From the NCBI RefSeq assembly GCF_004214895.1, contig NZ_CP035952.1, positions 3,110,501 through 3,174,500 of the forward strand: a DNA stretch of 64,000 nucleotides, given 5' to 3'. Made by a program: the position numbers and the translations under genes. Below the pieces are notes generated by a model. That model saw only the letters and a program-made list of their open reading frames with translations, did no database searches and was not told the origin of the DNA. Below, in pieces: positions 62,601-64,000 of this stretch (position 1 is its first letter; each line of letters begins with the position of its first letter). The DNA is from Pseudomonas tructae. Lineage in GTDB: Bacteria; Pseudomonadota; Gammaproteobacteria; Pseudomonadales; Pseudomonadaceae.

Positions 62601-64000
62601 GGCAACCGCTGCGGCGCTGTCGGTGCCTGTGGGATTGCGCGCAATGACCGTGACCACGGTGCCGTCCGGCAACGGCATGCCCAGGCTGAAACTCCAGTTG
62701 CCGCTGCCATCGACCGTTACCTGGCCAATCGGGGTGCCATTGCTTAGGGCCAGGATGATGGTATTGCCGGCATCCGCCGTACCGCTGAGGATTGTGCCGT
62801 TGCTGGGATCGACGTGAGGAATCGACGGCAGCGAAGTATCGATGGTGGTGGAACCTGGCGCGCCGGTGTTGCCTGCCGCGTCAGTGGCGGTGACATTGAC
62901 CACGCTGCCGTTGGGCAACTGTGCACCCGGACTGAAGCTCCAGTTGCCGCCGGCGTCGGCCTGGACCTGGCCAATCGGGTTGCCGCTGCCATCTTTGAGA
63001 GTGACCGTGCTGTTGGCCTCGGCGATGCCATTGAGGGTGTTGCCGTTGCTCGGGTTGACCACCGGCGCCGCTGGCGGCAGGGCATCTACGGTGGCGCTGG
63101 CGGGCGGGCCACTGTTACCGGCCGGGTCCTGGGCCACGGCATTGACCACGGTGCCGTTGGGCAACGGGTTGGTGGGCGTGATCGTCCAGTTGCCGCTGCC
63201 ATCGGCAATGGCTTCGCCGATCGGGCTGCCGCCGCTATCGGTCAGCATCACTTTGGCCCCGGCCTCGGCGGTGCCGCTGACGGTTGCGCCATTGCTCGGG
63301 CTGATCACCGGTGCGCCCGGGGCGACGCTGTCGACTGTGGTTGCCGCCTGTGGCCCGGTGTTGCCGGTCGGGTCGGTGGCCTTGGCAATCACCACGGTAC
63401 CATTGGGCAGCGGGCTTGCCGGGGTGAAGCTCCAGTTGCCGCTGCCATCGGCAGTGACCTGGCCAATGGGGTTGCCGCCGCTGCCGGTCAGGGTCACGGT
63501 AGCACCGGCTTCAGCGCTGCCGCTGATGACGGCGCCATTGCTCGGATTGATGATCGGTGCCGCCGGTGCCGAACTGTCGACGGTCACTGTGGCAGGTGCG
63601 CTGCTGTTGCCAGCGGCATCCTTGCTGAGCACATTGACCACGGTGCCATTGGCGATCGGTGAAGCGGGCGTATAGCTCCAGTTGCCACTGCCATTGGCAG
63701 TGACCTCGGCAATCGGGTTACCACTGCCGTCAGTGAGGATCACCTTGCTGTTGGCTTCGGCCATACCGCTCAGGGTGCTGCCGTTGCTCAGGTTGACGGT
63801 GGGTGCAGGCGGGGCGACAGCGTCGACGATAGCGCTGGCCGGGGCGCTGGTGTTGCCGGCCGGATCCGTGGCGGTGACATTGACCACCGTGCCGTTGGGC
63901 AACGGGCTGGCGGGAGTGAACGTCCAGTTGCCGCTACCATCGGCGGTGACCTGGCCAATCGGGTTGCCGCTGCCATCGGTGAGGATCACCTTGGCCGCGG
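59643..64000 (-). CDS. Giant repetitive adhesin (LapF-like), C-terminal part; runs off the window
   Basis: The frame enters from beyond 64000 and covers about 1450 residues. It holds about eleven consecutive Ig-like (BIg) repeats of 82 residues, each resembling LTDGSGNPIGQVTADGSGNW, SFTPASPLPNGTVVNAVAKD and AAGNTSGPASTTVDSVAPAA, then divergent Ig-like domains, and a C-terminal region with RTX-like glycine/Asp turns (EHLNGGDGSDLIFNVGAGDH, VAAGNGNDTI) and a type I secretion tail ending LLVEENTVQVVV. This matches surface adhesins such as LapF: long rod of repeats, RTX domain, C-terminal signal. The N-terminal retention part is not in view. Followed at once by TolC-family, ABC and HlyD-family genes. 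Confidence 0.9.
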   Translation of the reverse strand, partial: AAKVILTDGSGNPIGQVTADGSGNWTFTPASPLPNGTVVNVTATDPAGNTSAPASAIVDAVAPPAPTVNLSNGSTLSGMAEANSKVILTDGSGNPIAEVTANGSGNWSYTPASPIANGTVVNVLSKDAAGNSSAPATVTVDSSAPAAPIINPSNGAVISGSAEAGATVTLTGSGGNPIGQVTADGSGNWSFTPASPLPNGTVVIAKATDPTGNTGPQAATTVDSVAPGAPVISPSNGATVSGTAEAGAKVMLTDSGGSPIGEAIADGSGNWTITPTNPLPNGTVVNAVAQDPAGNSGPPASATVDALPPAAPVVNPSNGNTLNGIAEANSTVTLKDGSGNPIGQVQADAGGNWSFSPGAQLPNGSVVNVTATDAAGNTGAPGSTTIDTSLPSIPHVDPSNGTILSGTADAGNTIILALSNGTPIGQVTVDGSGNWSFSLGMPLPDGTVVTVIARNPTGTDSAAAVATIDGVAPGAPVIAASNGAELSGSAEAGATIILTDGGGNPIGQTTANGSGQWSFTPGSPLPNGTVVNAVAKDAAGNTSGPVSTTVDALAPSVPFINASTGVVITGTAEIGAKVILTDGSGNPIGETTANGSGVWSFTPGAPLANGTVVNAVARDAAGNTSGPISTTVDSVAPAAPVINPVNGTLVTGTAEAGATIILKYSSGNPIGEVTADGSGNWSFLPGVGSLPHGQVFTAVAKDAAGNTSAPTTATVDAMPPAAPVVNPTNGSVLAGTAEAGAKVTLTDGSGNPIGQVNADGSGNWSFTPASPLPNGTVVNAVAQDLAGNNSGPGSTTVDSQAPAAPVINASNGAVISGTAEIGAKITLTDGSGNPIGQTTANGSGNWSFTPGSPLANGTVVNAVAEDAAGNDSPPASTTVDSVAPPAPVLNISADGALLSGTAEANSQVRIVINGDSANPITVNVNGSGNFSLPLAPPLIAGQPVSAVAVDAAGNLSGPSSVTAPDLAPPTLSVAEAADTWINAAEIANGIQVSVTVRPTLQVGQVITVNFAGQNGYQVQASHTLTAGDITAGTVSVTLNPSGGPFPQGASTITADINGGTASTPVAFTIDTVPPATPVLSLVGNLLTISTDPGTELTVTLTVGGVTGTVTVTADNSGLASLNLLTDLDIDFSWDQLLSAQVSVVGRDPAGNPSSVASIAIGTNIEQPVTIGGFAVDVSLNPLNPRFGFSGNTEVGSSLLIRVITPALDVQLLPILADGSGHFALNLLSPTILTQLGLNITDILNLGSQISFNVIATDSQGNDSAAYGITLLPNGLSSIIGQINVNGTAGDDVMSAVNGSAEHLNGGDGSDLIFNVGAGDHVAAGNGNDTIQITATNFVSIDGGAGFDTLLLANGIDLDYNAVGVGTLSNIERVDLGKGDAGSVLTLTAAEVGLITDANNTLQITGESNDTLNVVGALNTGTTQTINGLVYDVYAFGVNTLLVEENTVQVVV
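60970..64000 (-). repeat. Tandem 246-base coding repeats in the adhesin gene
   Basis: The element GGGTTGCCGCTGCC (complement of the G-S-G-N-P codons) returns about every 246 bases, giving 82-residue repeats; one copy has an extra codon. Identity between neighbouring copies is high, so slippage and copy-number change are expected. Confidence 0.9.

Noticed and set aside
60297..62817. Two long plus-strand frames opposite the adhesin repeats
   Set aside because: Repeats in a coding gene produce repeated open antisense frames; no independent signal.
60970..64000. Regular repeats considered as a CRISPR array
   Set aside because: The repeat unit is 246 bases, continuous and in frame with an adhesin gene; no short repeat-spacer structure.

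Overview
The window looks like the chromosome of a fluorescent Pseudomonas, most likely of the P. putida group. The grounds are the high-GC codon use, the P. putida type REP palindromes around a core resembling GCGGGGCAAGCCCGCTCC, and a LapF-like giant adhesin followed by TolC-family, ABC and HlyD-family type I secretion genes in the order I recall for P. putida. This is inference from gene content; no 16S gene or other marker is present.

Region 1 (1-19 kb) is an accessory, stress-flavoured region. It opens with wreckage: an IS3-type OrfA fragment, pieces of two tandem tyrosine recombinases, and a sensor kinase reduced to its receiver domain. Then come mostly small genes typical of Pseudomonas general-stress islands: a hemerythrin-like protein, a Rho_N-domain basic protein, a low-affinity iron permease family protein, a CinA-type amidohydrolase, a DUF421 protein, acidic hydrophilic proteins, DUF72, a short-loop cytochrome bd oxidase whose subunit II appears frameshifted, an SDR, a DJ-1/PfpI protein, a NUDIX hydrolase, a Na+/H+ antiporter and a DUF4142 protein. 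It ends with a compact minus-strand operon: a lipoprotein, a haem-oxygenase-like diiron enzyme, a methyltransferase and a YbdK-type ligase.

Region 2 (19-29 kb) is mobile or defence-like. It holds an IS66 transposase tail, a headless coiled-coil frame, orphan hypothetical genes, and three large uncharacterised proteins (starting at 24205 minus, 26028 plus and 27177 plus) with nuclease-fold (PD-(D/E)XK-like) signatures. A 700-base non-coding stretch with a textbook LexA box and TGTAAACCT repeats closes it.

Region 3 (29-44.6 kb) is core-like. It has small lipoproteins and DUF proteins, a divergent hybrid-kinase / LuxR-regulator pair next to a GMC oxidoreductase, a Kup potassium transporter, a Dyp peroxidase, a BASS-family transporter, an AraC regulator with a PLP dehydratase and RidA, a CrtZ-like hydroxylase, and MgtC with a long structured leader. 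REP elements occur only from 37.5 kb onward.

Region 4 (44.8-54.8 kb) is a catabolic operon, transcribed leftwards, with a LysR regulator at its far end: flavin monooxygenase, RidA, DUF1028, ArgE-type deacylase, aldehyde dehydrogenase, APC permease, class III aminotransferase and a polyamine-type binding protein. It looks like a pathway for an acylated or N-oxidisable amine. Region 5 (55-64 kb) is the adhesin, of which only the C-terminal part (about eleven 82-residue Ig-like repeats plus an RTX-like tail) is in the window, with its secretion apparatus in overlapping genes.

Most promising leads for something undescribed: the diiron-enzyme operon (15.4-18.9 kb), the nuclease-fold gene cluster (22.8-28.6 kb) and the amine operon (45.8-54.8 kb).
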